NCBI GenBank assembly: GCA_003577005.1
Contig: QEUW01000038.1
Coordinates: forward strand, 1 to 32,289
Source of the DNA: Chloroflexota bacterium
GTDB lineage: Bacteria > Chloroflexota > Anaerolineae > Caldilineales > Caldilineaceae
Length of the DNA stretch: 32,289 nucleotides
Direction of reading: 5' to 3'
The number at the start of each line of letters is the position of its first letter. Position 1 is the stretch's first letter. Below, in pieces: positions 14,134 to 22,258 of the stretch. A model generated the notes under the pieces. The model had not been told where the DNA came from. It was given only the letters and a program-made list of their open reading frames with translations, and ran no database searches. The position numbers and the translations under genes are program-made.

Positions 14134-16512
14134 ATGAACATCGTCTGGCTCGACCAGCCGGAGGCGCGTGACCGGCTGCTCACGGGCGGCAAAGCGGCCC
14201 AGTTGGCCCAATGCGCAGGAAGCTATCGCGTGCCGCCCGGTTTTGTCATCACCATCACGGCGCATGAACGCTGGCGGGCGGCAGGAATGGAGATCGAATC
14301 CCGGCTATACGAAGAGATTGTGGCCGCCTATGGCGAACTGGCACGGCGCACCGGCATCTCGGCGCCCGTTGTGGCGGTCCGCTCCTCGGCCTGTGCCGAG
14401 GATGCTCAACTTGCATCGTATGCCGGCCAGTTTCAGACGATCCTCAACGTGCAAGGGATCGAAGCAGTGGTTGCCGCCATGATTGATTGCTGGCAAGCCG
14501 CTCATGCTCGCTCTGTGCAGACCTATCGCACCCACCACGACCCGGCTGCCAGTGAGGGTATGGCTTTGCTCGTCCAGCAACAGGTAGAAGCCGACCTATC
14601 CGCCATCGTCTTTAGCGCCGATCCGGTCACCGGCAGCCGGGATGAGGTGGTGATCAACGCCCACGCCGGCCCTGGTGAGCATCTGGCGAGTGGACAGGTG
14701 ACACCCGCTGCGTATCGCGTCCGCAAAGCGGATCTGACCATACTCGCCCCCCAAACGGCGCCAACAAGCGAAGCTGGTGTGACAGCGCTTCGCGACACAC
14801 AGATCACCGGGCTGGCGCGTCTTGTCTGCGAACTGGAGCAGACGATGGGCCAGCCGGTGGATATTGAGTGTGCCTACCAGGCGGACCAGCTCTATCTGCT
14901 CCAGTGCCGGCCCATCACGGCGCTGGTTGCTCTACCGGCCAACGAGCAGAAAGCAAGCAATAAACTGGGCGCCACTCCGAGCGAGGGTTCATCACGAGAC
15001 AGTGAGCAGTTCGCCATCACATGGGATCAAGCGGCTGACGCCGAAGCGACGTGGATGCGAGGCGGCGAGGCAGTCAGACCGCTGCAGCAGTCGCTCTCGC
15101 TCCGCTATTATCAGGGCTGGGCGCGGGCTTTTCGCCAGGTGAAGGCTCGTGGCGGCCTGCAGGCTCGCTTTGTCAACGGCTATGAGTACCGGTCGTGGCA
15201 CTTTAGCCCTACGGAAAGCTGGGCTGACGTTGAGCAAGCACAGCAGACCGTGGCTCAGGAACTGCCCAACTGGTGGGCCGAGGAATGGCTGCCGGAAATC
15301 CAGGCCGACCTGGCGCGCTGGCGTGCCGTCGATCTGGCCGCCCTGCCCGATGACGAACTGGCCGTCCACCTGCATGACCTGCTCAACCGCCAGCTACGCC
15401 ACTGGGAGATCCACGCCCACATGGGGTCGGTGCCATTGGGGGCGGTGCAGCGGCTGGTGGACTGGTATTTCCAACGCTTCCCCGCTGCACCGGAGAGTGA
15501 GGCATATCAACTGGTGCAAGGCCAGCGCAATGTCAGCATCGATGCCAATCACAATTTGTGGCAGTTGAGCAACGAAGTCAACTTTGCCGTTGCCGATGCG
15601 CTACAGAGCGGAGCATGGTCGCGCCTGCCGGCTGCCTTCCTGCACCGGTTTGAAGCACATGTGGAGCGCTTCACGGCGGGTCTGCCGGAGGATCGACACC
15701 GTACAGCACAGATGATACTGCATTATGCCGAACACGAAACGCCCGACCCATCGGCTGTCATGGGGCAACTGGCTGCTGAACGTGAGGACTTTACAGCGGC
15801 CGTACGCAAGCAACTGGCACCGGACGAGCAGCCCCTGTTTGAGAAGTTGTTGTCAGTTGCGCTGGCCAACAACCCGCTGACCGAAGACCATAATCTCTAT
15901 CTGGATCAACAGAGCGGCGCGGCAACTCGTCGCGTCTGCAACGAGTTTGGCCGCCGCCTGACGGCTTGCGGCAGCCTGGAACGACCGCAAGATGTGGACT
16001 TTTTGTACCTCCACGAGTTGATCGACTGGGGCTTTGGCCTGGCCGAGCCGCTCCGCCCGCTCGTCGTCGAACGGCAGGCGCGCTGTAGAGAACAGCAGAG
16101 GTGGCAGGCGCCGCTCTTTTTGGGCAAACCGCCCGCGCCGTCGACCTGGGTCGATCGCTTTAGTGGACCGGCGCTGCCGTTGGCCGCCGCCGCAGGAACT
16201 CTGCAGGGCGTAGGCGCCTCAGCCGGGGTGGCGCGAGGCCCGGCGCGTGTCGTCAGAACGCTCGACGATGCCCTCGGCTTGCAGGCTGGCGAGATCCTGG
16301 TCTGCCCCACCACCGACCCCCGCTGGACGCCGCTCTTTGCCCTGGCCGCCGCGCTGGTCACCGACCAGGGCGGCTCACTCGCCCATGCCGCCGTGGTGGC
16401 GCGCGAATATCGGCTGCCCGCGGTGGTCGGCACGCACTCGGCTACGCGGCAGATCCGCACCGGCCAGCGGATCGAGGTGGATGGCCTGCAAGGGGTGGTG
16501 CGATGGGTGTGA
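14134..16512 (+). CDS. Rifampin-phosphotransferase-like / PEP-synthase-like dikinase
   Basis: This 792-aa protein starts at ATG 14134 with AGGAG eight bases upstream. Residues about 10-275 form the PPDK_N ATP-grasp domain (LTGGKAAQLAQC; PPGFVIT; VRSSACAEDAQLASYAGQF; QCRPITAL at its end). A long helical middle domain follows (about 290-690). The C-terminal swivelling phosphohistidine domain has TTDPRWTPLFALAAALVTDQ and GGSLAHAAVVAREYRLPAVVG with H751 as the phosphate carrier. No PEP-binding TIM barrel follows, so it is not a complete PEP synthase or PPDK. The order ATP-grasp, substrate domain, His domain is that of rifampin phosphotransferases, though the middle domain may act on another compound. 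It is divergent from the toroid gene and followed by a strong hairpin. Confidence 0.8.
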   Translation: MNIVWLDQPEARDRLLTGGKAAQLAQCAGSYRVPPGFVITITAHERWRAAGMEIESRLYEEIVAAYGELARRTGISAPVVAVRSSACAEDAQLASYAGQFQTILNVQGIEAVVAAMIDCWQAAHARSVQTYRTHHDPAASEGMALLVQQQVEADLSAIVFSADPVTGSRDEVVINAHAGPGEHLASGQVTPAAYRVRKADLTILAPQTAPTSEAGVTALRDTQITGLARLVCELEQTMGQPVDIECAYQADQLYLLQCRPITALVALPANEQKASNKLGATPSEGSSRDSEQFAITWDQAADAEATWMRGGEAVRPLQQSLSLRYYQGWARAFRQVKARGGLQARFVNGYEYRSWHFSPTESWADVEQAQQTVAQELPNWWAEEWLPEIQADLARWRAVDLAALPDDELAVHLHDLLNRQLRHWEIHAHMGSVPLGAVQRLVDWYFQRFPAAPESEAYQLVQGQRNVSIDANHNLWQLSNEVNFAVADALQSGAWSRLPAAFLHRFEAHVERFTAGLPEDRHRTAQMILHYAEHETPDPSAVMGQLAAEREDFTAAVRKQLAPDEQPLFEKLLSVALANNPLTEDHNLYLDQQSGAATRRVCNEFGRRLTACGSLERPQDVDFLYLHELIDWGFGLAEPLRPLVVERQARCREQQRWQAPLFLGKPPAPSTWVDRFSGPALPLAAAAGTLQGVGASAGVARGPARVVRTLDDALGLQAGEILVCPTTDPRWTPLFALAAALVTDQGGSLAHAAVVAREYRLPAVVGTHSATRQIRTGQRIEVDGLQGVVRWV

Positions 16513-16513
16513 T

Positions 16514-16576
16514 GGTGGACGGTGGACGATGATCTCTCGCGCAGTGAGCGCACAGTGCCATCGTCCACCGTCCACC
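16514..16576. terminator. 18-bp perfect hairpin built of heptads at the dikinase 3' end
   Basis: The arm 16514-16531 (GGTGGAC twice, then GATG) is exactly complementary to 16559-16576 and begins two bases after the dikinase stop codon. A 27-base loop separates the arms; only an A-rich stretch follows, with no T-run. It probably protects or ends the message. The tandem GGTGGAC units place it in the same heptad-repeat class as other elements in this window. Confidence 0.6.
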
Positions 16577-16680
16577 ACCCATCATCAAAAATACTGCACA
16601 TTTGTTCTACATTTGCCAGAGTGACTGCTGCACGCTACAATGGCAACCTGTGCCGCAATTTTGTTCACAAGGAGCCGGCG

Positions 16681-17193
16681 ATGAACCATGAAGCCATTGC
16701 CAAACAGCTTGCCCACAACGCTGAAACGATCCGCTCGATCGTGACCGGGCTTAGCGACGAACAGATGCGCTGGAAGCCCACTGCCAAGGAGTGGTCGATC
16801 TTGGAAGTGATCAACCACCTCTACGACGAAGAGCGCGAGGACTTCCGCCAGCGAGTCGATTATGTGTTGCACCTGCCTGGAGAAGATCCGCCCGGCATCG
16901 ACCCCGAAGGGTGGGTGACGGCGCGCGGCTACAACCTGTGCGACCCAGATGAATCGGTACAGAATTTTCTCCACGAGCGGCGGCAGTCGGTCGCCTGGCT
17001 CGAAGGGTTGGACTCTCCCCGGTGGGACAGCGCCTACGCCCATCCATCTGGCTTCACCTTGCGCGCCGGGGACCTGCTCTCTTCCTGGCTGGCGCATGAT
17101 TTTCTCCACCTGCGCCAATTGGTCGAGCTGCACTACGCCTGGGTCCGGCGGCAGAGTGCGCCGTACACGGTCGACTATGCCGGTGATTGGTGA
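16681..17193 (+). CDS. DinB-family putative metal-dependent protein
   Basis: This 170-aa four-helix-bundle protein of the DinB/YfiT superfamily starts at ATG 16681, eight bases after AAGGAG. Expected metal-binding histidines are H46 (EVINHLYDEE) and H139 and H143 (LAHDFLHLRQL). Other family features are the start NAETIRSIVTGLSDEQMRWKP and the WSILEVINH turn. Family members are often thiol-dependent transferases or of unknown role, so no reaction is assigned. It follows the dikinase by 168 bases, across the heptad hairpin, and is convergent with the WD40 gene. A link with dikinase-based detoxification is possible but not shown. Confidence 0.85.
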   Translation: MNHEAIAKQLAHNAETIRSIVTGLSDEQMRWKPTAKEWSILEVINHLYDEEREDFRQRVDYVLHLPGEDPPGIDPEGWVTARGYNLCDPDESVQNFLHERRQSVAWLEGLDSPRWDSAYAHPSGFTLRAGDLLSSWLAHDFLHLRQLVELHYAWVRRQSAPYTVDYAGDW

Positions 17194-17259
17194 GCGCTAC
17201 ACCGGGGGGTTGGAAAAAAGTAGCGGCGGGGAACGGCGCTGGTGCTCTGTGTTGCTTGG

Positions 17260-20200
17260 CTACGATTTTCGCTCGATTGCCCCGAGTGCCAGCAGCGCCG
17301 TCTTCTGCGCCGCACTGATGCCGGTGACGCCGGTGATCTCCATCCCGGCGTAGGGGCCATCGGGGCGCAAGGTCTGGCGACAGGAATCCTCACCGGCCAG
17401 CGCGGCGGCAACCGCCCAGAGCCTGACCGTCTCATCCGCACCGCAACTGGCCAACCACTCCCCGTTCGGGCTAAACGCGACCGCCTCGATCAGATTGGTG
17501 TGTTCTCGTAAGGTGGTCAGCAGACGGCCGCTGGGAATCTCCCACAGGCGCACTGTGTAGTCCGTTGCCCCCGTCGCCAGCAGCCTCCCGGCAGGATGAA
17601 AGGCCACCGAGAGGGTCAGCGTGTTCTGCGGCGGCCAGGCATAGATGATCTCCCCGCTGGACACCTCCCACAGCCGGAGCGTACGATCATAGCTGCTACT
17701 TACCAGGAGTTGGCCGTCAGGGCTGAAGGCGACCGAAACAACGCCGTACTCATGGCCCGTCAACGTCTGGATCAGGTCGCCACTCTGAGCATCCCACAAA
17801 CGGGCAGTGCGGTCGTAGCTACCGCTGGCGATCAAGCGTCCATCGGGACTATAGGCGCAGGTCAACACCTGGTCGGTGTGCGCTTGCAGCGTGAGAATTG
17901 GCTGGCTGCGCTGCGCTGCGGGATCGCGCGCCGTGATTACATCCCAGACGCGCAGCGTCTTATCGCGGCTGGCGCTGATCAACTGTACGCCATCGGGGTG
18001 GAAGCTGAGGGCTTTGATGTCGGCGGTGTGACCGGCGAGAACCTGGATGCGCCGTCCGCTCTCAATATGCCACAGCCAGATCTCGTGTTCACGCCCCCCA
18101 CTGGCGATCAGGTTGCCGAGCGGACTACAAGCCACGGCGTACACGCTGCGCCGGTGACCGGCCAACGTCTGCGTCAGGTGACCAACGTTCTCCGCCTGGT
18201 TTGCAACTGGAAGGGCTATCTCCCAGAGCCGGATCAGACAGTCATCGCCGCCGCTTGCGAGCAGATATGCGCCCGGCCTGTCCGTTGCGCAAAAGGCTAG
18301 GGCGTGCAATTCGTTGCGATAGACCGGGACGGTGTCCAGCCGTTGCCCGCTCTGCACATCCCACAGGCAAATGGTCTGGTCAACACCCACGGTCGCTAAG
18401 GTACGGCCATCGGTGCGAAAGGCAATGTGATAGATGGCATAGGCGTGCCCGATCAGCGTGTGCAGCCGTTGGCCGCTGCGCACATCCCACAGACAAACAA
18501 ACTGGTCATGGCCACCGCTGGCGAGCGTATGCCCATCGGCGCTGACCGCCAGCCAGCGAATCTGCAAGGTATGGGCGCGCAAGATGTGGTTCGTCTCGCC
18601 GCTGTTGACATGCCACAGCCGGATCGTGCGGTCATAACTGCCGCTCGCCAGCACGTCTCCCGTTCCGGCAAAGGCCAGCCCATGCACCACATCGGTATGG
18701 CCGCGTAGGATGCGTGGTGGTTCGTCCGGCGCCTGATTGACCCGCCAGAGGCCGATCGCGCCGTCGACGTGGCCGGCAGCCAACCAGCGCCCATCGGGTG
18801 AAAAGGCCAGGGACTGGACGGCGCTGGACGGCTCCCGCAAGGTCTGGCGCAGCGAACCGGTAGCCACGTCCCAGACGTGAACCACACCATCGCCGCCGCT
18901 GCTGGCAAGCAGACCACCCTGGGGGCTAAATTGCACCATCCACGGTGTCTCCGGGTGCGCAACCAGGGTGTGCAACAACGCTTCGCTCTCGACTGCCCAG
19001 AGGCGCACATTGCCATCGGTGTCGGCGCTGGCGAGGAGGGAGCCATCGGCGTTGAAGCGGGCGATGGAGGCCCCAGCGCCAAATCTGTGATACTGGTGGA
19101 GCAATTGCCCATCCGCCGCCCGCCAGAGCGAGAGCCGGCCCTGGGCGAGCCCGGCCACGCGTAACTGCCCCTCGGCATCAAAATGGATGGCAAGCATATC
19201 CCCAAAGGTGTGGGTTAAGACCGAATAGGCCAGATCAGCGTGACGAAAATTCACTTCCGGCAGAAGCTTGCCCGCCAGGTACGCCTGCCAGATATTGAGA
19301 TGAGAAAAGTCATAGCCGCGCAGATCGACGCCCAAATGGAGCAAGAGGTTGAGTACATTCCCCGCCGCGTAGCCCCGCCGCAGCCCACTCTCTCGCACCC
19401 ACTCGATGATCTGTCGCAACCGCCCTATTAAGCCATCCTCCCCCAACTGAAGCACCAATTGACGATCAATCGGCCCCAGAATCAGCCTCTCCTGGCTGGC
19501 GCGCACAGACTCTTTGGCTGTCGCCTTGAGCAAGGCAAAACGGTTGAGGATTTTGGACTTTGGACTTTGGATTTTAGATTTTTGGGGCGGGGAGCCGTCA
19601 TCCAAAATCCAAAATCTAGAATCCAAAATTTCAACGCAGCTTTGTTCGACCAGGTGTTCGGTCAGGTACTCGATTACGACGTTTTGCAGGAAGAAGCCGT
19701 AGGCATTCTGATTGATTAGCGAGCGGCGTTGCAGGGCGCGCAGGGCTTCGAGGAAGGCGCGCGGTGTGCCCGGGTCAATCAGGTTGTCGCGCAGTGTCTG
19801 GATGGTGGCCGGTTCGCGTTCGATGGCGAGCCAGAGCAGGATCTCCCGTTCGAGGGGAAAGAGGCGGGCGAATTGCTGGTCGAGCACGGTGCGGATGTCG
19901 TCAAAAATGGGCGCTTCGACGGCGAGAAAGGCAGTGATGTCGCCGCCGAAGAGTTCATGCACCGTCTGCGCCACCAGCTTGAGCGCCAGCGGGTTGCCTG
20001 AATAGCGTTCGACCAGGGCCGCCACCTCTCCGTGCGGCCCGACCAGGCCGCGGGCCATCAGCATGTCCTGCCCGGCGGCAGCGTCGAGACCGTTCAAAGA
20101 AAGCGTGCGGACGAGCGGCGTATCCTCTTCCCAGTGTTCGACGCCTTTGGGCCGTTCGCGGCTGGTCAAGAGGAGGCAACTGTTGTGTTTGCGTTCGACC

Positions 20201-21492
20201 AGCCATCGGAGGAGTTGACCATAAGGTTCGTATCCGCCGCGATAGGTCCCCGCCTCACTAGGGTCGAGGATGCTCTCCAGGTTGTCGAACACAAGCAGCG
20301 TGCGCCCCTGACGCAGATAGTCAAGCAGGGAGGCCAGTTGTTCGTCCAGTGTGGTGGGCAGTGCGGTCAAATGGTGGCCGGAAAGCGTCTGCAACAGCCC
20401 GCGCAGCACTTCATCCAACTGGGGGGCATTGACCAGCGAGCGCCAAACCACACGGTCGAAGTGCGGAGCCACAGCCTGCACTGTCGCCACTGCCAAGGTT
20501 GTCTTGCCCACTCCGCCAATCCCTAAAAAAACGATCAACCGGCAGCCTTCCTCGACCAGCCAGCGTTGCACCTGGGTCAGCTCACTCTGGCGGCCATAAA
20601 AGGCGGTGATTTCGGGTGCGTCGTCCCAGTCTTGGCGGGGTGGCGGGTGGGAACGTGACTGGGAGCTGGGGAGATTCGTGGATTGAGAGATTGGCTGATT
20701 GTGGATGAATGCCCCTGTGCGGATCTGTTCGTAGAGGGCGATGGTTTCGACATCGGGTTCGACGCAGAGTTCGCTGCGCAGGAGGCGGCGGCAGGTCTCG
20801 AACTGGGCGAGCGCTTCGGCCTGGAGACCGCGGCGAGAGAGGATGCGCATCAACTGGCGGTGTGCTTCTTCGCGCGCAGGGTCGAGCGCCAGTTGGCGGA
20901 TGGCGTAACGGTGCGCCTGTGCATCGTCACCACGCCCCTCATGGGCAACGACCAGGCTGTGCAGGGCAGTCAGCACCTGATAGTGCAACATCTCGCGGCG
21001 CAGCAGCAGCCATTCCTCAAAGCCGGGCGCATCGGCCAGACCAAAACCGGCCAACAGTTCGCCCCGGTAGAGTTCGACGGCCTGGCCCAGGCGGTCAAGA
21101 CACGCATTGCAGGTGTGCAGGTCGTCATGGGGATGGGTGGCGCAGGCGTCGATCAGCGCCTGAAAGGTGGTCACATCGACGGTGAGCGCCGCCGGGTTGA
21201 ATTGCACGGTCTGGCGCGTGCTGGTCAACACGGTGGCGCCTGCACCGGGCAGAATCTTGTCCAGGCTCTCGCGCAGCCGGTGCAGCGTGACGCGCAAATT
21301 ATTCTGCGCTGCAGCCTGGGGCGCCTCTGGCCAAAGCAACTCGATCAAGCGCTCGCGCGGGTGAGGCTGTCCGCTCTCCAGCGCCAGATAGGTGCAAAGC
21401 GCCCGCACTTTGTCGGTAGAAAAGGCTGTGGTGGCCGTCTCGTCGAGCGTAACTTCTAGTGCGCCGAGACAGCGCAGGCCCAGGGCTGTCAT
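17260..21492 (-). CDS. SARP/BTAD - NB-ARC - double WD40 propeller regulator (STAND NTPase)
   Basis: This is a 1410-aa protein. Residues 1-95 are a winged-helix DNA-binding domain of SARP type (LRCLGALEV; ERLIELLWPEAPQAAAQNNL), and about 100-255 a bacterial transcriptional activator domain. Residues from about 320 form an NB-ARC/STAND ATPase with Walker A GIGGVGKTT, Walker B TLLVFDNLES and LLLTSRERP. A pentapeptide-like segment (DLRGYDFSHL) precedes 14 WD40 blades, consistent with two seven-bladed propellers. The tail LRPDGPYAGMEITGVTGI resembles that of other large WD40 proteins of this phylum. STAND proteins stay closed until a ligand binds the repeat domain, then oligomerise; here the output would be DNA binding. 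ATG 21492 is chosen because AAAGGA lies upstream. Two linkers are encoded by short-repeat DNA. The ligand and target genes are unknown. Confidence 0.9.
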   Translation of the reverse strand: MTALGLRCLGALEVTLDETATTAFSTDKVRALCTYLALESGQPHPRERLIELLWPEAPQAAAQNNLRVTLHRLRESLDKILPGAGATVLTSTRQTVQFNPAALTVDVTTFQALIDACATHPHDDLHTCNACLDRLGQAVELYRGELLAGFGLADAPGFEEWLLLRREMLHYQVLTALHSLVVAHEGRGDDAQAHRYAIRQLALDPAREEAHRQLMRILSRRGLQAEALAQFETCRRLLRSELCVEPDVETIALYEQIRTGAFIHNQPISQSTNLPSSQSRSHPPPRQDWDDAPEITAFYGRQSELTQVQRWLVEEGCRLIVFLGIGGVGKTTLAVATVQAVAPHFDRVVWRSLVNAPQLDEVLRGLLQTLSGHHLTALPTTLDEQLASLLDYLRQGRTLLVFDNLESILDPSEAGTYRGGYEPYGQLLRWLVERKHNSCLLLTSRERPKGVEHWEEDTPLVRTLSLNGLDAAAGQDMLMARGLVGPHGEVAALVERYSGNPLALKLVAQTVHELFGGDITAFLAVEAPIFDDIRTVLDQQFARLFPLEREILLWLAIEREPATIQTLRDNLIDPGTPRAFLEALRALQRRSLINQNAYGFFLQNVVIEYLTEHLVEQSCVEILDSRFWILDDGSPPQKSKIQSPKSKILNRFALLKATAKESVRASQERLILGPIDRQLVLQLGEDGLIGRLRQIIEWVRESGLRRGYAAGNVLNLLLHLGVDLRGYDFSHLNIWQAYLAGKLLPEVNFRHADLAYSVLTHTFGDMLAIHFDAEGQLRVAGLAQGRLSLWRAADGQLLHQYHRFGAGASIARFNADGSLLASADTDGNVRLWAVESEALLHTLVAHPETPWMVQFSPQGGLLASSGGDGVVHVWDVATGSLRQTLREPSSAVQSLAFSPDGRWLAAGHVDGAIGLWRVNQAPDEPPRILRGHTDVVHGLAFAGTGDVLASGSYDRTIRLWHVNSGETNHILRAHTLQIRWLAVSADGHTLASGGHDQFVCLWDVRSGQRLHTLIGHAYAIYHIAFRTDGRTLATVGVDQTICLWDVQSGQRLDTVPVYRNELHALAFCATDRPGAYLLASGGDDCLIRLWEIALPVANQAENVGHLTQTLAGHRRSVYAVACSPLGNLIASGGREHEIWLWHIESGRRIQVLAGHTADIKALSFHPDGVQLISASRDKTLRVWDVITARDPAAQRSQPILTLQAHTDQVLTCAYSPDGRLIASGSYDRTARLWDAQSGDLIQTLTGHEYGVVSVAFSPDGQLLVSSSYDRTLRLWEVSSGEIIYAWPPQNTLTLSVAFHPAGRLLATGATDYTVRLWEIPSGRLLTTLREHTNLIEAVAFSPNGEWLASCGADETVRLWAVAAALAGEDSCRQTLRPDGPYAGMEITGVTGISAAQKTALLALGAIERKS
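19552..19627. repeat. Inverted heptad array inside the WD40 regulator gene
   Basis: Plus strand: TTTGGAC, TTTGGAC, TTTGGAT, TTTAGAT, TTTTGGG (19552-19586), then after 13 bases ATCCAAA, ATCCAAA, ATCTAGA, ATCCAAA (19600-19627). The arms are largely complementary. Translated on the minus strand it gives a linker with ILDSRFWILDD and KSKIQSPKSKIL (about residues 622-648) between the ATPase and propeller regions. Confidence 0.75.
20645..20703. repeat. Degenerate 7-8-bp repeat inside the WD40 regulator gene
   Basis: On the coding (minus) strand units such as CAATCAG, CCAATCTCT, CAATCCA are seen. They encode the linker HNQPISQSTNLPSSQS (about residues 264-283) between the BTAD and NB-ARC domains. 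The 8-mer CCAATCTC recurs in two repeat arrays of the giant gene. Confidence 0.5.
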
Positions 21493-21612
21493 CGTCTTTC
21501 CTTTGGGCTTGTAATGATTTTGACATGATCGGTTGCTACACTGGTCGCCGGGGCAGCCATCTACCATCACCGACCGCCCCGCCACTCTACACAGAAACGC
21601 AACATAAACAAA

Positions 21613-21840
21613 ATGGCGCAATCAGCGGATACAAAGCGGGCCGGCCTCTACACCGCCTATCTGGTGCGCCTGTGGCAAGAAAACGAACAGTCGCCGTGGC
21701 GCGCCTCGGCGCAGTCGGCAGTCACGGGCGAGAAGGTCTACTTTGCGGATTTGGAGAGTCTGTTCGCCTTTTTGCAAGCGCAGACCATTGTCAATTCGTC
21801 TGCTCAGAGGGTAGTTCCTGTAAACAGTAGTGGAATATGA
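21613..21840 (+). CDS. Small 75-aa conserved-looking protein, divergent from the WD40 regulator
   Basis: The peptide starts MAQSADTKRAGLYTAYLVRL and contains WRASAQSAVTGEKVYFADLESLFAFLQ, a pattern I associate with short uncharacterised Chloroflexota proteins whose Trp-Arg and FADLE..FAFL elements are conserved. The upstream sequence is A-rich with no clear ribosome binding site. It lies about 120 bases from the regulator start on the opposite strand. A functional link with the SARP/WD40 regulator, for instance as a target or partner, is plausible but unproven. The last 15 residues look less ordered. Confidence 0.55.
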   Translation: MAQSADTKRAGLYTAYLVRLWQENEQSPWRASAQSAVTGEKVYFADLESLFAFLQAQTIVNSSAQRVVPVNSSGI

Positions 21841-21944
21841 TGGACAAGATTTTTGGCTATACGGCGGTTACTTTGAAAATCTGACTTTGCGAAGAAGTTT
21901 ACCCCTTCAGGCGACTCCGGTTTTCAAGCAGAGTTCTGTATAGC

Positions 21945-22079
21945 TTAGCGCGCAAAGATCGCGGCTTGCCGATCTGGTGGAATCACAAGTCGTTCGACAA
22001 GGGCCATTTGGTCTAGCGCCATTTTCACCTCTGTACGCGATACATCCTGAACCGTTACATGTTCTAGCGATATCGTCAT
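21945..22079 (-). CDS. Candidate 44-aa protein with strong ribosome binding site
   Basis: ATG at 22079 follows GAGGAG by nine bases. The frame reads MTISLEHVTVQDVSRTEVKM in its first 20 codons, continues with amphipathic sequence (ALDQMALVERLVIPPDRQAA) and stops at TAA 21945. Composition is that of a normal soluble helical peptide. An extended -10 like sequence TGATACAAT lies on the minus strand around 22199-22191. I recognise no family; it could be a small regulator, an antitoxin-like protein or a remnant. It is the only good coding candidate in the roughly 420-base gap between the 75-aa gene and the giant gene; otherwise I see nothing there. Confidence 0.4.
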   Translation of the reverse strand: MTISLEHVTVQDVSRTEVKMALDQMALVERLVIPPDRQAAIFAR

Positions 22080-22258
22080 GCGGTAGTACTCCTCTGAAGC
22101 CAAACCTTACCATCGTAAAATTTGGGGTTGTCACACTCTACTTTCAAAGAATGTTTAGGTCTTTGCCGCAGCAAGCGGTTGCCTGACTCCATTGTATCAC
22201 ATTTCGACCAGTTTGGAGCCACTGTGCTACACACCAAATATCTTCAGGAGTGGGTCTG

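Noticed and set aside
19552..19627. CRISPR array
   Set aside because: Repeat units are 7 bp with no unique spacers.
17260..21492. Anti-phage Avs-type STAND defence protein
   Set aside because: The N-terminus is a SARP/BTAD regulator domain rather than a nuclease or other killing effector, so regulation is the simpler reading.
21907..22134. 75-codon minus-strand frame
   Set aside because: Cys/Arg-rich sequence without pattern; overlaps in another frame the 44-aa ORF, which has the better ribosome binding site.
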